DNA from: JBOFFC01 sp051648405
GTDB lineage: Bacteria; Planctomycetota; Planctomycetia; Pirellulales; Lacipirellulaceae
Direction of reading: 5' to 3'
DNA length: 57,165 bases
NCBI GenBank assembly: GCA_051648405.1
Contig: JBOFFC010000012.1
Location: 1 to 57,165 of the forward strand
Positions 24,078 to 34,826 of this stretch are shown in pieces. The notes beneath the pieces were generated by a model. That model did no database searches, was not told where the DNA came from, and saw nothing but the letters and a program-made list of their open reading frames with translations. A program made the position numbers and the translations under genes. The first letter of the stretch is position 1; each line of letters starts with the position of its first letter.

Positions 24078-27000
24078 ATGGAGCGGGCATTGCGTAGCGG
24101 ACTTTGGAGCGGCGCGCTGCTGTTGGGATTGTGGTCGGTTGTTGGGCAGGCTTCTGCCGAGACCGTCAAGCCCGTCGATTTCCAGCGCGAGGTGCTGCCG
24201 ATCCTCGCCAACCACTGCTTCGCCTGCCACGGCCCCGACGCGGGCTCGCGCCAGGCGGGGCTGCGGCTCGACCAGCGGGACGAGTTGCTCCGCGAACTAG
24301 AGAGCGGCGCCACGGCGGTTGTCCCGGGGGACTACGGGGCGTCGGAGATCCTCGTCCGGGCGACCTCCGACGACCCCGACGCGGTGATGCCACCGCCATC
24401 GATTGGCAAGCAACTGTCGGCAACCCAGATCGACACGCTCCGCAAGTGGGTCGAGCAAGGCGCCCCCTACGAGAGGCACTGGGGGTTCGTCGCGCCGACG
24501 CGCCCCGCGGTTCCCGAGGCGCCAGGCGCCGCGAACCCGATCGACGCGTTCGTACGCGACCGCTTGCAGCGCGAGGGGCTTGTCTCGTCGGAGCGCGCGG
24601 CGAAGGAGACCTTGCTGCGGCGCCTGTCGCTCGACCTAATCGGGCTGCCACCGACGATCGACGAGCTCGACGCGTTCCTCAACGACACCAGCCCCGACGC
24701 TTTCGAGCGTCAGGTCGAGCGATTGCTCGCTTCGCCGCACTACGGCGAGCGCTGGGGCCGGATGTGGCTCGACGCGACCCGCTACGCCGACAGCGACGGC
24801 TACGAGAAGGACCTCAAGCGGAGCGTCTGGCCCTACCGCGACTGGGTCGTCCGCGCGCTGAACGACGACACGCCGTACGACCGCTTCGTGAAGCTGCAAG
24901 TGGCGGGGGACCTGATCCCCGGCGCCGGGGACGACGGCCAGATCGCGACGGGGTTCCTGCGGAACTCGACGATTAACGAGGAGGGGGGCGCCGACCCCGA
25001 GCAGTTCCGCGTCGAGGGGAACTTCGAGCGAGTCGATATTCTGAGCAAGTCGGTGCTCGGCCTGACCGTCAACTGCAGCCAGTGCCACGACCACAAGTAC
25101 GACCCCCTCTCGCAGCGCGAGTACTACGGCCTGTTCGCCTACCTGAACGACGCCGAAGAGAAGACGATCGCCACCTACTCTCCCGCCGAGCGCGTGCAAC
25201 GCCGCGACGTTCTCGACGAGGTAGCCCGCCTGGAGGCCCAGCTCAAGGTGAGCAAGCCGAGCTGGGAGCGGCACTTCCGCAACTGGGTCGGCGGGCTCGC
25301 GCGCGAGGCGTTCCCGTGGGAAGTCGTTCCCGTGCAGAACGCGGCCGACCACGCCCAGCGCTACCTTTACAACGACGACCTGTCGGTCACCAGTTGGGGC
25401 TACAACCCGCCGAACACGACGACCGATGTCGCCGGCGTCCCGCCGCTGAAGCGTGTGACAGCGATCCGGCTCGAAGCGATCCGCGACCCACTCCTTCCGC
25501 AGGAGGGACCGGGGCGCTCGCCGCGGGGGCAGTTCGCGCTCACGCAGATGGCGGTCCGGGTCTTCCCCGCCAGCGGCGAGCCGCGCGACGTGAAGATCGC
25601 GTCGGCGACCGCCGACTTCGGCTGCAAGACGCAGTTGATTGAACCGACGTGGGAGGACCCGACGGCCAACCGGCACCGGGTCGCGGGACCGATCGAGTAC
25701 GCGATCGATGGCGACCCCGTGACGGCCTGGGGAGTCGATAACGGCCCCGCCCCGGAGCGCAGCAACGTCGATCACGAAGCGGTCTTCGTCTTCGCCGAGC
25801 CGATCGAGCTCGCCGAGGGGGACAAGCTCCGCTTCTACCTCGAGCACAGCCACGGCGGGTACCTCCCCGACGAGCGGATGGCCAACACGCTGGGGAGGTT
25901 CCGGCTGTCGGTCACCGACGCCGCCGACCCGGTCGCCAACCCGATCCCGCGTTCGATCCGGAGGCTCGTCGGCACGCCACTTGAGGACTGGACTCCGCGG
26001 CAATTGGCCGAAGCGTTCAGCTACTGGCGGACGATCCAGCCCGATTGGCTCGAGACGAACCAACGGATCGACGCCGCTTGGGCTCGGCACCCGCTGGGGA
26101 CAACGCAGTTGGTTCTTGCGCCGCGGCCGGAGCACCGCCCGACGCACCTGCTGCACCGCGGCGAATTCCTGCAGAAGCGCGATGTTGTCTCGAAGGGGGT
26201 TCCCGGGGCGCTGCACCCGCTCCCCAGCGGCGCGCCGCTCGATCGACGCGGGCTGGCCGACTGGCTCGTCGCGCGCGCGGCGCCGACCACCGCCCGGTCG
26301 ATCGTCAACCGCGTGTGGCAGGCGTACTTCGGGACGGGCCTCGTGAACACGCCCGACGATTTCGGCACACAGGGGGAACGCCCCTCGCACCCCGAGCTGC
26401 TCGACTGGTTGTCGGTCGAGCTGATGGACCGCGATTGGCGCCTGAAGGACCTGCACCGCTTGATCGTTGGTTCGGACACCTACCAGCAGTCGTCGCGCAT
26501 CTCCGCCGAGCTGCTCGAGCGCGACCCGCAGAATCGGCTGCTGGCGCGCGGGCCGCGGGCCCGACTCGACGGCGAGGTCGTGCGCGACGTGGCGCTGGCG
26601 GCGAGCGGCTTGTTGAACCGTGAAGTCGGCGGGCCCCCGGTTTTCCCCGCCGCCCCCGCGTTTTTGTTCCTGCCACCGGCGAGCTTCGGCCAGAAGGTCT
26701 GGCCCGAGTCGATCGGCGCCGAGGCACACCGTCGCGGCCTGTACACGTTCCGCTGGCGTTCGGTCCCGCACCCCGTGCTGGGGGTCTTCGACACCCCTCC
26801 CGGGGACGCGACGTGCGTGCGCCGCAACCGCTCGAATACCCCGCTTCAGTCGCTGACGACCCTCAACGAACCGAGCTTCCTAGAGTGCTCGCGCGCCCTG
26901 GCGATGGACGTCGTCGATGCGCCGCGTGACGACCGGGCGCAGATCGAGCTCGCCTTCCGGCGCTGCGTCGGCCGCGTGCCAACCGACGCGGAACGCGGCG

Positions 27001-27191
27001 TGCTCGAGCAGATGCTGAGGGACCAAGAAGCGAGCTTCGCGAACGACGAGTCTCGCGCTTGGCAGCTCGCCGCCAAGGACCCGTCGCGGCCCCCGATGCT
27101 CCCCGACGGGGTCACCCCCGCGCGCGCCGCGGCGTGGACCGCGCTGAGCCGCGTGCTGCTGAGCCTCGACGAAACCATCACGAAGGAATAA
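24078..27191 (+). CDS. Planctomycete cytochrome c with DUF1549 and DUF1553 domains
   Basis: 1037 residues. Signal peptide 1-27, then a PSC1 cytochrome-c module with the haem motif CFACH (47-51) and a distal MPPP. DUF1549 follows (about 165-370) and carries a second CxxCH (CSQCH, 333-337) before DHKYDPLSQREYYGLFAYLN. A middle carbohydrate-binding-like region follows (about 480-640). DUF1553 fills the C-terminal third (VNRVWQAYFGTGLVNTPDDF, NTPLQSLTTLNEP). These proteins always pair with DUF1501 genes, as here; a redox role at the cell surface linked to glycan breakdown is suspected. ATG at 24078 starts the signal peptide. Confidence 0.93.
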   Translation: MERALRSGLWSGALLLGLWSVVGQASAETVKPVDFQREVLPILANHCFACHGPDAGSRQAGLRLDQRDELLRELESGATAVVPGDYGASEILVRATSDDPDAVMPPPSIGKQLSATQIDTLRKWVEQGAPYERHWGFVAPTRPAVPEAPGAANPIDAFVRDRLQREGLVSSERAAKETLLRRLSLDLIGLPPTIDELDAFLNDTSPDAFERQVERLLASPHYGERWGRMWLDATRYADSDGYEKDLKRSVWPYRDWVVRALNDDTPYDRFVKLQVAGDLIPGAGDDGQIATGFLRNSTINEEGGADPEQFRVEGNFERVDILSKSVLGLTVNCSQCHDHKYDPLSQREYYGLFAYLNDAEEKTIATYSPAERVQRRDVLDEVARLEAQLKVSKPSWERHFRNWVGGLAREAFPWEVVPVQNAADHAQRYLYNDDLSVTSWGYNPPNTTTDVAGVPPLKRVTAIRLEAIRDPLLPQEGPGRSPRGQFALTQMAVRVFPASGEPRDVKIASATADFGCKTQLIEPTWEDPTANRHRVAGPIEYAIDGDPVTAWGVDNGPAPERSNVDHEAVFVFAEPIELAEGDKLRFYLEHSHGGYLPDERMANTLGRFRLSVTDAADPVANPIPRSIRRLVGTPLEDWTPRQLAEAFSYWRTIQPDWLETNQRIDAAWARHPLGTTQLVLAPRPEHRPTHLLHRGEFLQKRDVVSKGVPGALHPLPSGAPLDRRGLADWLVARAAPTTARSIVNRVWQAYFGTGLVNTPDDFGTQGERPSHPELLDWLSVELMDRDWRLKDLHRLIVGSDTYQQSSRISAELLERDPQNRLLARGPRARLDGEVVRDVALAASGLLNREVGGPPVFPAAPAFLFLPPASFGQKVWPESIGAEAHRRGLYTFRWRSVPHPVLGVFDTPPGDATCVRRNRSNTPLQSLTTLNEPSFLECSRALAMDVVDAPRDDRAQIELAFRRCVGRVPTDAERGVLEQMLRDQEASFANDESRAWQLAAKDPSRPPMLPDGVTPARAAAWTALSRVLLSLDETITKE

Positions 27192-27193
27192 CC

Positions 27194-28639
<1,446 letters not shown>

Positions 28640-28757
28640 GGCCCCGGGGCGCTATCGACCCTTTCAACGCGCGAGCCGGGCGGACTGCTAGACGCCCGTG
28701 GCGGGACCGGGGACGATACGGGCCTCGTCTCCCGCCCCGTGCCGAGGTCTACGCCCT

Positions 28758-31193
28758 GTGCTCGTTCGTCCTTCGGGTCTTGTCTTCTGCCGCGTGTCGC
28801 TCCTTGTCGTCGGCATGACGGCCGCGGTTGCCGCGGCGAGCGAACCCTTTCCACAGCGCTCGCTGGTCTTCGACCGACCGGCGGACCACTTCACGCAGTC
28901 GTGCGTGCTCGGCAACGGGCGGCTCGGGGCGATGGTCTTCGGCCGTGTCGTGGACGAGCGCGTGGTGCTCAACGAATCGGGGATGTGGTCGGGGTCGCCG
29001 CAGCAAGCCGACCGGGCCGACGCGCACCAGGCGCTCCCGGCGATCCGGCGGTTGCTTGTCGAAGGGAAAGAACACGAGGCTCAGGCGCTGCTCAACCAGC
29101 GGTTCGTCTGCGACGGACCGGGCACCGGCGCCGGCGCCGGCAAGAGCGTCCGCTTCGGGTGCTACCAGACGCTCGGGGAGTTGCGGCTCGAAACGCTGCT
29201 TCGCGAAGGCGGGCCCAGCGACTACCGTCGTGAGTTGAACTTGGCGACGGGCATTGCGACCACGGCCTACACGCTCGACGGCGTTCGTCACCGACGCGAG
29301 GCGTTCGTCTCGAAGCCCGACGAGGTGATCGCGATCCGCGTTTCGGCGGACCGGCCGGGGGGGGTCTCGTTCGACGCGTGGCTCGAACGCCCCGAGCGCG
29401 CGACGGTCTCGTCCCCTTCGCCGCATACCGCGCAGATGTCGGGGCAGCTCGAAGACGGCGGCGACGGTAAAGGGGGGGTCCGCTTCGGCGCTTTGTTGAG
29501 CGTGCGCACGACGGGAGGATCGGTCGCCTCGCACGACGGGCGGGTCGCCGTTCGCGACGCCGACGAGGCGCTGCTGTTTGTCGCGGCCGCGACCGACATC
29601 AAATCCTTCGCGGGCAGGCGCGTTGACGACGCACTGCGCGCGGCGAGCGACGACCTCGCCCGCGTGGAGTCGGACGACTTCGACGCGCTCCGCGAGCGCC
29701 ACACGGCCGATCACGCGGCGCTGTACGACCGGGTGTCACTGCGACTCGGGAATCATCCGCCGGCGACCGAGTCGCTCCCCGAGCGCCTGGCCGAGCGCGA
29801 CCCTGACGACGCGGACCTCGTCGCCACGCTGTTCGACTACGGCCGCTACTTGCTGGTCGGCTCGTCGCGTCCGGGAGGGTTCCCGGCGAACCTGCAAGGC
29901 GTTTGGGCCGAGGAGTTGCAGACCCCCTGGAACGGCGACTGGCACACCGACATCAACGTGCAGATGAACTACTGGCCCGCGGGGGTCGGCGCGCTGAGCG
30001 AGCTTCAAGAGCCGCTCGCGTCGCTCGTCGAGTCGGCCGTCGAACCGGGTGGCCGAACCGCCCGGGCCTACTACGGGGCGCGGGGCTGGGTGTCGCACGT
30101 CGTGATGAACCCGTGGGGTTTCACTTCGCCCGGCGAGTCGGCGGCCTGGGGATCGACGCCGACCTGCGCCGCGTGGCTCTGCCAGCAACTTTGGGAGCAG
30201 TACCTGTTTACCGGCGACCGCGCTTACCTCCAGCGCGTCTACCCGCTGCTGCGCGGGTCCGCGCGGTTCTACGCCGACGTCCTGGTGGAAGAGCCGGCAG
30301 GGGGCTGGCTCGTCACCGCGCCGTCGAACTCCCCGGAGAACGCCTTCCGCGACGCGGCGGGACGCGAGACCCACACCTGCATGGGGCCCACGATCGACCA
30401 GCAACTTGTCCGCCACCTGTTCCGAGCGACGATCGCCGCGGCAAAGGTGCTCGGCAAGGACGCTCCCTTCGTAGGCGAACTCGAGTCGATCCTCCCGCGG
30501 CTCGCGCCGACGCGCGTCGGGAGCGACGGGCGGGTCCTCGAGTGGCTCACCGAGCGCCCCGAGGTCGAGCCGCAGCACCGCCACGTGTCGCACCTGTGGG
30601 GCCTCTACCCGGGTGTCGAGATCGACCGCCGCGCTACTCCCGAGCTGGCGCAGGGCGCCCGGCGTTCGCTCGAAACGCGCGGCGACGGGGGCACCGGTTG
30701 GGCGATCGCCCACAAGGCATGCCTGTGGGCCCGACTCGGCGACGGCGACCACGCGCTGCTGCTGCTTCGCAGGTTACTCGAGCCGGTCGATGCGAAGGGT
30801 GCGGAGGTCAACTACTCGGTAGGTGGCGTGTACTCGAACCTGTTGGTGGCCCACCCGCCATTCCAGATCGACGGCAACTTCGGGGCCGCGGCCGCGATCG
30901 GCGAGCTGCTCCTCCAGAGCCGCTACGACACGCCCGACGGAGTAGCCCCGGTCGATGTCGAGCTGCTCCCCGCACTCCCCTCCGCCTGGCCCAACGGCGC
31001 GGTGCGAGGGCTGAGGACCCGAGGGAACGTCGAGGTCGATCTGGTCTGGGACGAGGGTCGCCTCGTCCGCGCCACCCTCACGCCGCACTGGGCGCACGTC
31101 GCGCGAGTGCGCTATGGCGACACTGTCAAAGAAGTACACATGGCGCCGGGGGTCGCGACGGAGTTGACGTGGGCTTCGTTCTCGACGCCCTAG
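28758..31193 (+). CDS. Glycoside hydrolase family 95 alpha-L-fucosidase
   Basis: 811 residues. GH95 enzymes release alpha-1,2-linked L-fucose (some act on galactose) by inversion. The N-terminal beta domain opens with LGNGRLGAMVFG; the (alpha/alpha)6 barrel contains WNGDWHTDINVQMNYWPA, with the catalytic acid Glu527 in SNSPENAF and Asp705 in DGNFG. HVSHLWGLYPG is another family stretch. GTG at 28758 is chosen since it gives a clean signal peptide (LVFCRVSLLVVGMTAAVAAA) and has GAGG upstream; ATG at 28698 is the alternative. It follows the DUF1501 gene by about 120 bases. Confidence 0.92.
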   Translation: MLVRPSGLVFCRVSLLVVGMTAAVAAASEPFPQRSLVFDRPADHFTQSCVLGNGRLGAMVFGRVVDERVVLNESGMWSGSPQQADRADAHQALPAIRRLLVEGKEHEAQALLNQRFVCDGPGTGAGAGKSVRFGCYQTLGELRLETLLREGGPSDYRRELNLATGIATTAYTLDGVRHRREAFVSKPDEVIAIRVSADRPGGVSFDAWLERPERATVSSPSPHTAQMSGQLEDGGDGKGGVRFGALLSVRTTGGSVASHDGRVAVRDADEALLFVAAATDIKSFAGRRVDDALRAASDDLARVESDDFDALRERHTADHAALYDRVSLRLGNHPPATESLPERLAERDPDDADLVATLFDYGRYLLVGSSRPGGFPANLQGVWAEELQTPWNGDWHTDINVQMNYWPAGVGALSELQEPLASLVESAVEPGGRTARAYYGARGWVSHVVMNPWGFTSPGESAAWGSTPTCAAWLCQQLWEQYLFTGDRAYLQRVYPLLRGSARFYADVLVEEPAGGWLVTAPSNSPENAFRDAAGRETHTCMGPTIDQQLVRHLFRATIAAAKVLGKDAPFVGELESILPRLAPTRVGSDGRVLEWLTERPEVEPQHRHVSHLWGLYPGVEIDRRATPELAQGARRSLETRGDGGTGWAIAHKACLWARLGDGDHALLLLRRLLEPVDAKGAEVNYSVGGVYSNLLVAHPPFQIDGNFGAAAAIGELLLQSRYDTPDGVAPVDVELLPALPSAWPNGAVRGLRTRGNVEVDLVWDEGRLVRATLTPHWAHVARVRYGDTVKEVHMAPGVATELTWASFSTP

Positions 31194-31222
31194 TCGCTCG
31201 CCGTTAGCACGCAGGGCGCCCC

Positions 31223-32284
31223 TCAGCGAGCCGTCCCCCCAGGCGTCGCCGCCACCACCGGCCTGCGTTCGCGCAGGAGCCTTAGCTCGCGCTCCGTGTC
31301 GTCCTGCCAGCGGACGTCGGCCGGGGGGGAGTAGGCGAAGGCGTCGGCCTCGAGCGGTTCGTCGAAGCGCGGGTTCAGGTAGTCGATCTTTAGCATCGGG
31401 CGTCGGCTCCCCACGAGCCGCGCCTCGTCCGGCAGGCCGCGGGCCGAGAGCGGGTCGTCCTTCGCCCGGTACTCGACGAGCAGCGGGAAGAGCGTCTCCT
31501 CGTCGAGGGCAACCACGGCGTGGTGCGGGGCGCGGCTGGGAAGCGGGGCGTCGCCGAAAAGCGCGACGCGTTTCGCCTTGTCCCAGCGGCCGACCATCGC
31601 CGCGACACGCCTGCCGCGGAGCTCCATCAGGCGTGGCGGGCCGAAGTCGAAGCGCTCTTCGAGCGACGCGAGGACCGTCGGCAGGCCGCCGAGGCGGGCC
31701 CACTCGGACGCGTCGGCGAGCGTCGCCGACGCCTCGCCCGGCTCGGGGTCGTCCTCGACTCGTCCGGTGACGAGCTCCTTACGCAGGCGGCGTAGATCGA
31801 CGCGCGTGACGCTGTGCGACGCGTCCTGGGGGTTCTCACCCCACCACAGATCGGTCCAAAGGAAGCGCCCGTCGGAGACACGCACCAAGCGGGCCGCGCG
31901 GTCGGCGAGCCTCCCCTGGGCGAGGGAGTAGAAGCGGCGGTCGGGCCCCGAGCCGGCCTGGCGGTAGTCCCCCTGGGTCTCGACCACGCGGCCGTCGTTC
32001 CACCCGACCTGGACGACCTGGGCGACGACGCTCTGCCGCTGCTCGAGTCGGACCATCGCCTCGGCGAGCAGGGCGTTGCCGCGCCGGTCGCTAGCGAGGG
32101 GGTCGCCGCCGGGTTGCTCGACGAGGGGGAGGGCTTCGGCCGGGATCGGCCTCGGGGGGCGCAGCCGCGCCACGAGCAGCTCGTCGGCGACGTCGAGGGC
32201 GAAGAACGCCCCGACCCCCAGCCCCAGCAGGAGCATGCCCTTCAGCACCCAACCCCGGGCGCGGTTGTGACGGCTGGTCCTCAT
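31223..32284 (-). CDS. Membrane-anchored LolA-like protein
   Basis: 353 residues. One hydrophobic segment at about 12-32 (VLKGMLLLGLGVGAFFAL) acts as signal or anchor. The rest is soluble: LLAEAMVRLEQRQSVVAQVVQ early and LKIDYLNPRFDEPLEADAFAY near the end, the pattern of LolA/LppM-like folds that bind lipid or lipoprotein acyl chains (FxxNxPxDxxxFxxxPP). The match is structural rather than by identity, so a lipoprotein carrier role is an inference. It converges with the GH95 gene. Confidence 0.62.
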   Translation of the reverse strand: MRTSRHNRARGWVLKGMLLLGLGVGAFFALDVADELLVARLRPPRPIPAEALPLVEQPGGDPLASDRRGNALLAEAMVRLEQRQSVVAQVVQVGWNDGRVVETQGDYRQAGSGPDRRFYSLAQGRLADRAARLVRVSDGRFLWTDLWWGENPQDASHSVTRVDLRRLRKELVTGRVEDDPEPGEASATLADASEWARLGGLPTVLASLEERFDFGPPRLMELRGRRVAAMVGRWDKAKRVALFGDAPLPSRAPHHAVVALDEETLFPLLVEYRAKDDPLSARGLPDEARLVGSRRPMLKIDYLNPRFDEPLEADAFAYSPPADVRWQDDTERELRLLRERRPVVAATPGGTAR

Positions 32285-32647
32285 GCGCGGAGTTTGTCGC
32301 TTTTGCCAAAGAAACCCGTTGTGCGGGGCCGAATCCTAAGCCAGGGAAAGGGCGCTCTTTAGGCGTCCGGCTGTCCGTTCGACGCGCTGGTCGAAAAGCG
32401 GCGGGGAAACGCCCCGCGCGGGGGAGTGCTGGCGCGACGGACTATACGGCTGGTCGGGCTCGGGCGTCCACGGCACTTCGCCTTCCCTCGGGAGGCGTCG
32501 GCGTCGAACCGCGTCACGCTAGCAAACGCTAGCGTCGCGAAGCTCGGCGACCCGGCGGCAATCGCGAGACACAAAGCAGCGCCAACGCTCACGACGGCCT
32601 TCGTCGTGTGGCGGAGCGCCGATCACGCCCTTGGGGGGGATAAGTCC
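32285..32647. other. Intergenic region between LolA-like gene and envelope cluster
   Basis: 363 bases, no gene seen. It contains a small perfect inverted repeat, ACGCTAGC-AAAC-GCTAGCGT (32516-32535). Divergent promoters are expected here, but none is clear. Confidence 0.5.
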
Positions 32648-34021
32648 ATGCGCGTCCGTAGTTACTTCACGATGTCGCTGGTGGCGGCGTCGGCCGTGAG
32701 CGCCGGCTGCGCCGGCCGACTGGCTTACAACCTGCCCCCCGCACAGCAAATGATGCACCCGGGTCCCGGCGTCGGCGGACCCGGCCCGGGGGTGATCCCG
32801 GTGGGGAACCAAATGACGGGTCCCCCGTCGCCCGAGATGTACGGGCCCGGCGGGACTCCCGGCGCGGGCCAGTGCGCGACGACGCGCGCCGGGTCCAGCG
32901 ACGTCCGCCAGGTGCAGTACTGCGAAGGTGGTAGCTGCTCGATCGGCGGGGGTGGTGGTTGCGCGCCGGGGGCTGGTGGCCCCGCGACGTCGCAGATCGC
33001 GTTCGTCGGCGAAGAGGGGATCCAGGTCGCTTGGGACGTCGCCAGCCAGGGGCAGTTCGACTCGGCCCCGCTGTACGTCCCCGGTCGGCAGGACTTCCCG
33101 CAAGGGGCGATCTACCGCCTTAAGGTCTCGAACATCCCCGGCCGCGCCGGCGTGACGCTCTACCCGACGCTCGAAGTGGCGCCGGTCACGCCGCGGACCG
33201 ACGCGTACCTCGCGCACGCCCCGATCCCGGTGCAGTTCACCGAGGAAGACTTCGACCAAGTCGTCGGTGGCAACTTTGTGACCAAGGTCATCTACCTGCC
33301 GGACCCCGAGTTCCAAGAGCTCGCCCTGTCGGGGGTCGAGACCCTCGTCAGCACGCGGCTCGACCCGGGGGTCGATCCGATCGAAGAAGCCGACCGCCGC
33401 GGTTCGATCCTCGCCATCCTGCGGATGGGGAGCAAGGACCTCGGCACGTCGGGAGGCCTCGCGGGGATCGTCCCCGCGGGCTACGGCGCCGGCTGCGATT
33501 CGTGTGGCCCCGGCGGCGTGTCGGGTGGCTACGAGGGGGCGCCCTACGGGGGCGGCCCGATGTACGGCGAAGGGGCGCCGATGATGCAGGGACCCGGCGG
33601 CGATGGGATGATGCCGATGGGCGCCCCGACCGCGGGCTTCGCTCCCAACGTCATGCCGCCGCACATGATGGCCGGCATGCAACCGCAGTACGGCATGCCC
33701 TACACGGGGACGCCGATCGGCCTGCCCGGTCCTCCGCACATCCCGCTGGGTTCGCCCGCCGGCCTGCGGAGCCACGTCATGAAGAACCGCACGCGCGTTG
33801 TGATGCCGCCACCGACCAACCAGATGACGATCTCGGTGAAGCAGCGTCCGGGGATGAACTACCCGCGTCCGGCGACCCACGTCCACGTGGACGAGGTGCA
33901 TCGGGCGCCGTTCCGCCCCTTCGGCGGCACCGTGCCAAACCCGGTCAGCGCCGCGGCTCAACGGTTGCAAGCGGCCGGGCAGTCGATGGACGGCGCGTCG
34001 ATGAGTGGCGAGTGCCCGTGA
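32648..34021 (+). CDS. Envelope lipoprotein with Met/Gly/Pro-rich tail
   Basis: 457 residues. Signal peptide with a probable lipobox at VSAGC (Cys21). Residues 25-110 and 280-420 are low-complexity, rich in Gly, Pro and Met (MMQGPGGDGMMPMGAPTAG). Between them is a globular domain (about 115-265) with GVTLYPTLEV and NFVTKVIYLPDP, shared with the next gene. No family of known function is recognised. It is the first of three co-directional envelope genes. ATG at 32648 starts the signal peptide; the frame upstream has no similarity. Confidence 0.78.
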   Translation: MRVRSYFTMSLVAASAVSAGCAGRLAYNLPPAQQMMHPGPGVGGPGPGVIPVGNQMTGPPSPEMYGPGGTPGAGQCATTRAGSSDVRQVQYCEGGSCSIGGGGGCAPGAGGPATSQIAFVGEEGIQVAWDVASQGQFDSAPLYVPGRQDFPQGAIYRLKVSNIPGRAGVTLYPTLEVAPVTPRTDAYLAHAPIPVQFTEEDFDQVVGGNFVTKVIYLPDPEFQELALSGVETLVSTRLDPGVDPIEEADRRGSILAILRMGSKDLGTSGGLAGIVPAGYGAGCDSCGPGGVSGGYEGAPYGGGPMYGEGAPMMQGPGGDGMMPMGAPTAGFAPNVMPPHMMAGMQPQYGMPYTGTPIGLPGPPHIPLGSPAGLRSHVMKNRTRVVMPPPTNQMTISVKQRPGMNYPRPATHVHVDEVHRAPFRPFGGTVPNPVSAAAQRLQAAGQSMDGASMSGECP

Positions 34022-34086
34022 GCGGGCGAAGAATCGCCAACGGCTCGACGCCCGAGGCTAGCGCGACATCTCTTGTGAAACGATCC

Positions 34087-34801
34087 ATGACAACGGTCCG
34101 CCCTCTTAGTAGCGCCCCACGCAGGTGGGGCCATGCCGCGGGCCAGGTGCTGTTGGCGATCTCTGCTGTCGTCGCGGCGAGCGTGCCTAGCTCGTCCTCG
34201 GCGCAGCAGAAACACTGGCTTCATGCCGGCGCCATACCTCCGGGAGCGATTGGCGGCCAGCGGCTCCTAAGAGGCGGACCGTTGTTGGGTTACACGCAGC
34301 CCGTGGAGGTCCGTGTCCCCACGGGGATCACGGTCTCCACGGCCGACGGGGGGGGGGTACTCGACACCCCACGAGACGAAGCTGCTCGTCGGAGTCCAGG
34401 CCGGTTGCGTCTACCGCTTCCGCGCCGAAGGGGTCCCGGGGTTCCCGGGGGTCGCGGTCTACCCGACGGTCGAACTGCTCGACCGCCTCTACGCGCCGGT
34501 CGGCAAGGCGGACGAGTTCCCGGTTCCGATCGAGCTGACGCTCGACGACCTCCGCATCGCGGCCCAGGGGGGCCTGGTGACGCGTGTCGTGTACGTCGAG
34601 GACCCGCGGACCGCGTTGCCGATCGACGAGCAGCGTGGCGGGCAGCAGTGGTTCGAGGCGCCCCTTGGGGACGACCCGCTGGTGCTCGCCGACGAGCTCG
34701 GCCGCCCGATCGCGATCGTCCGCATCGGCAGCCGCGAGACGCTCGCTCCGAACGAGACGCGCTTCGCGACCGCGATCGAGCGTGCGGCGCCCACGCCCTG
34801 A
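34087..34801 (+). pseudogene. Frameshifted paralogue of the preceding envelope lipoprotein
   Basis: The first part (34087 to about 34347) encodes a signal peptide and VEVRVPTGITVSTADGGG. The frame then breaks inside a run of ten G (34348-34357); the rest continues in another frame as YSTPHETKLLVGVQAGCVYR up to the stop at 34801. Removing one G gives one open protein of 237 residues with a domain like that of the preceding gene (GVAVYPTVEL, GLVTRVVYVEDP). Codon bias stays normal on both sides, so decay is very recent, or it is a sequencing error or a slippage switch. Confidence 0.8.
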
Positions 34802-34826
34802 TGTTCTTTCCCTGCCTGAGCACGCA

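Noticed and set aside
24636..26771. 711-residue minus-strand open frame
   Set aside because: Antisense shadow of the PSD1 cytochrome gene with biased composition and no motifs.
34313..34801. Separate short gene starting with GTG at 34313
   Set aside because: Its first residues are an out-of-frame reading of the upstream half; the signal peptide and domain start lie in the other frame before the G10 run.
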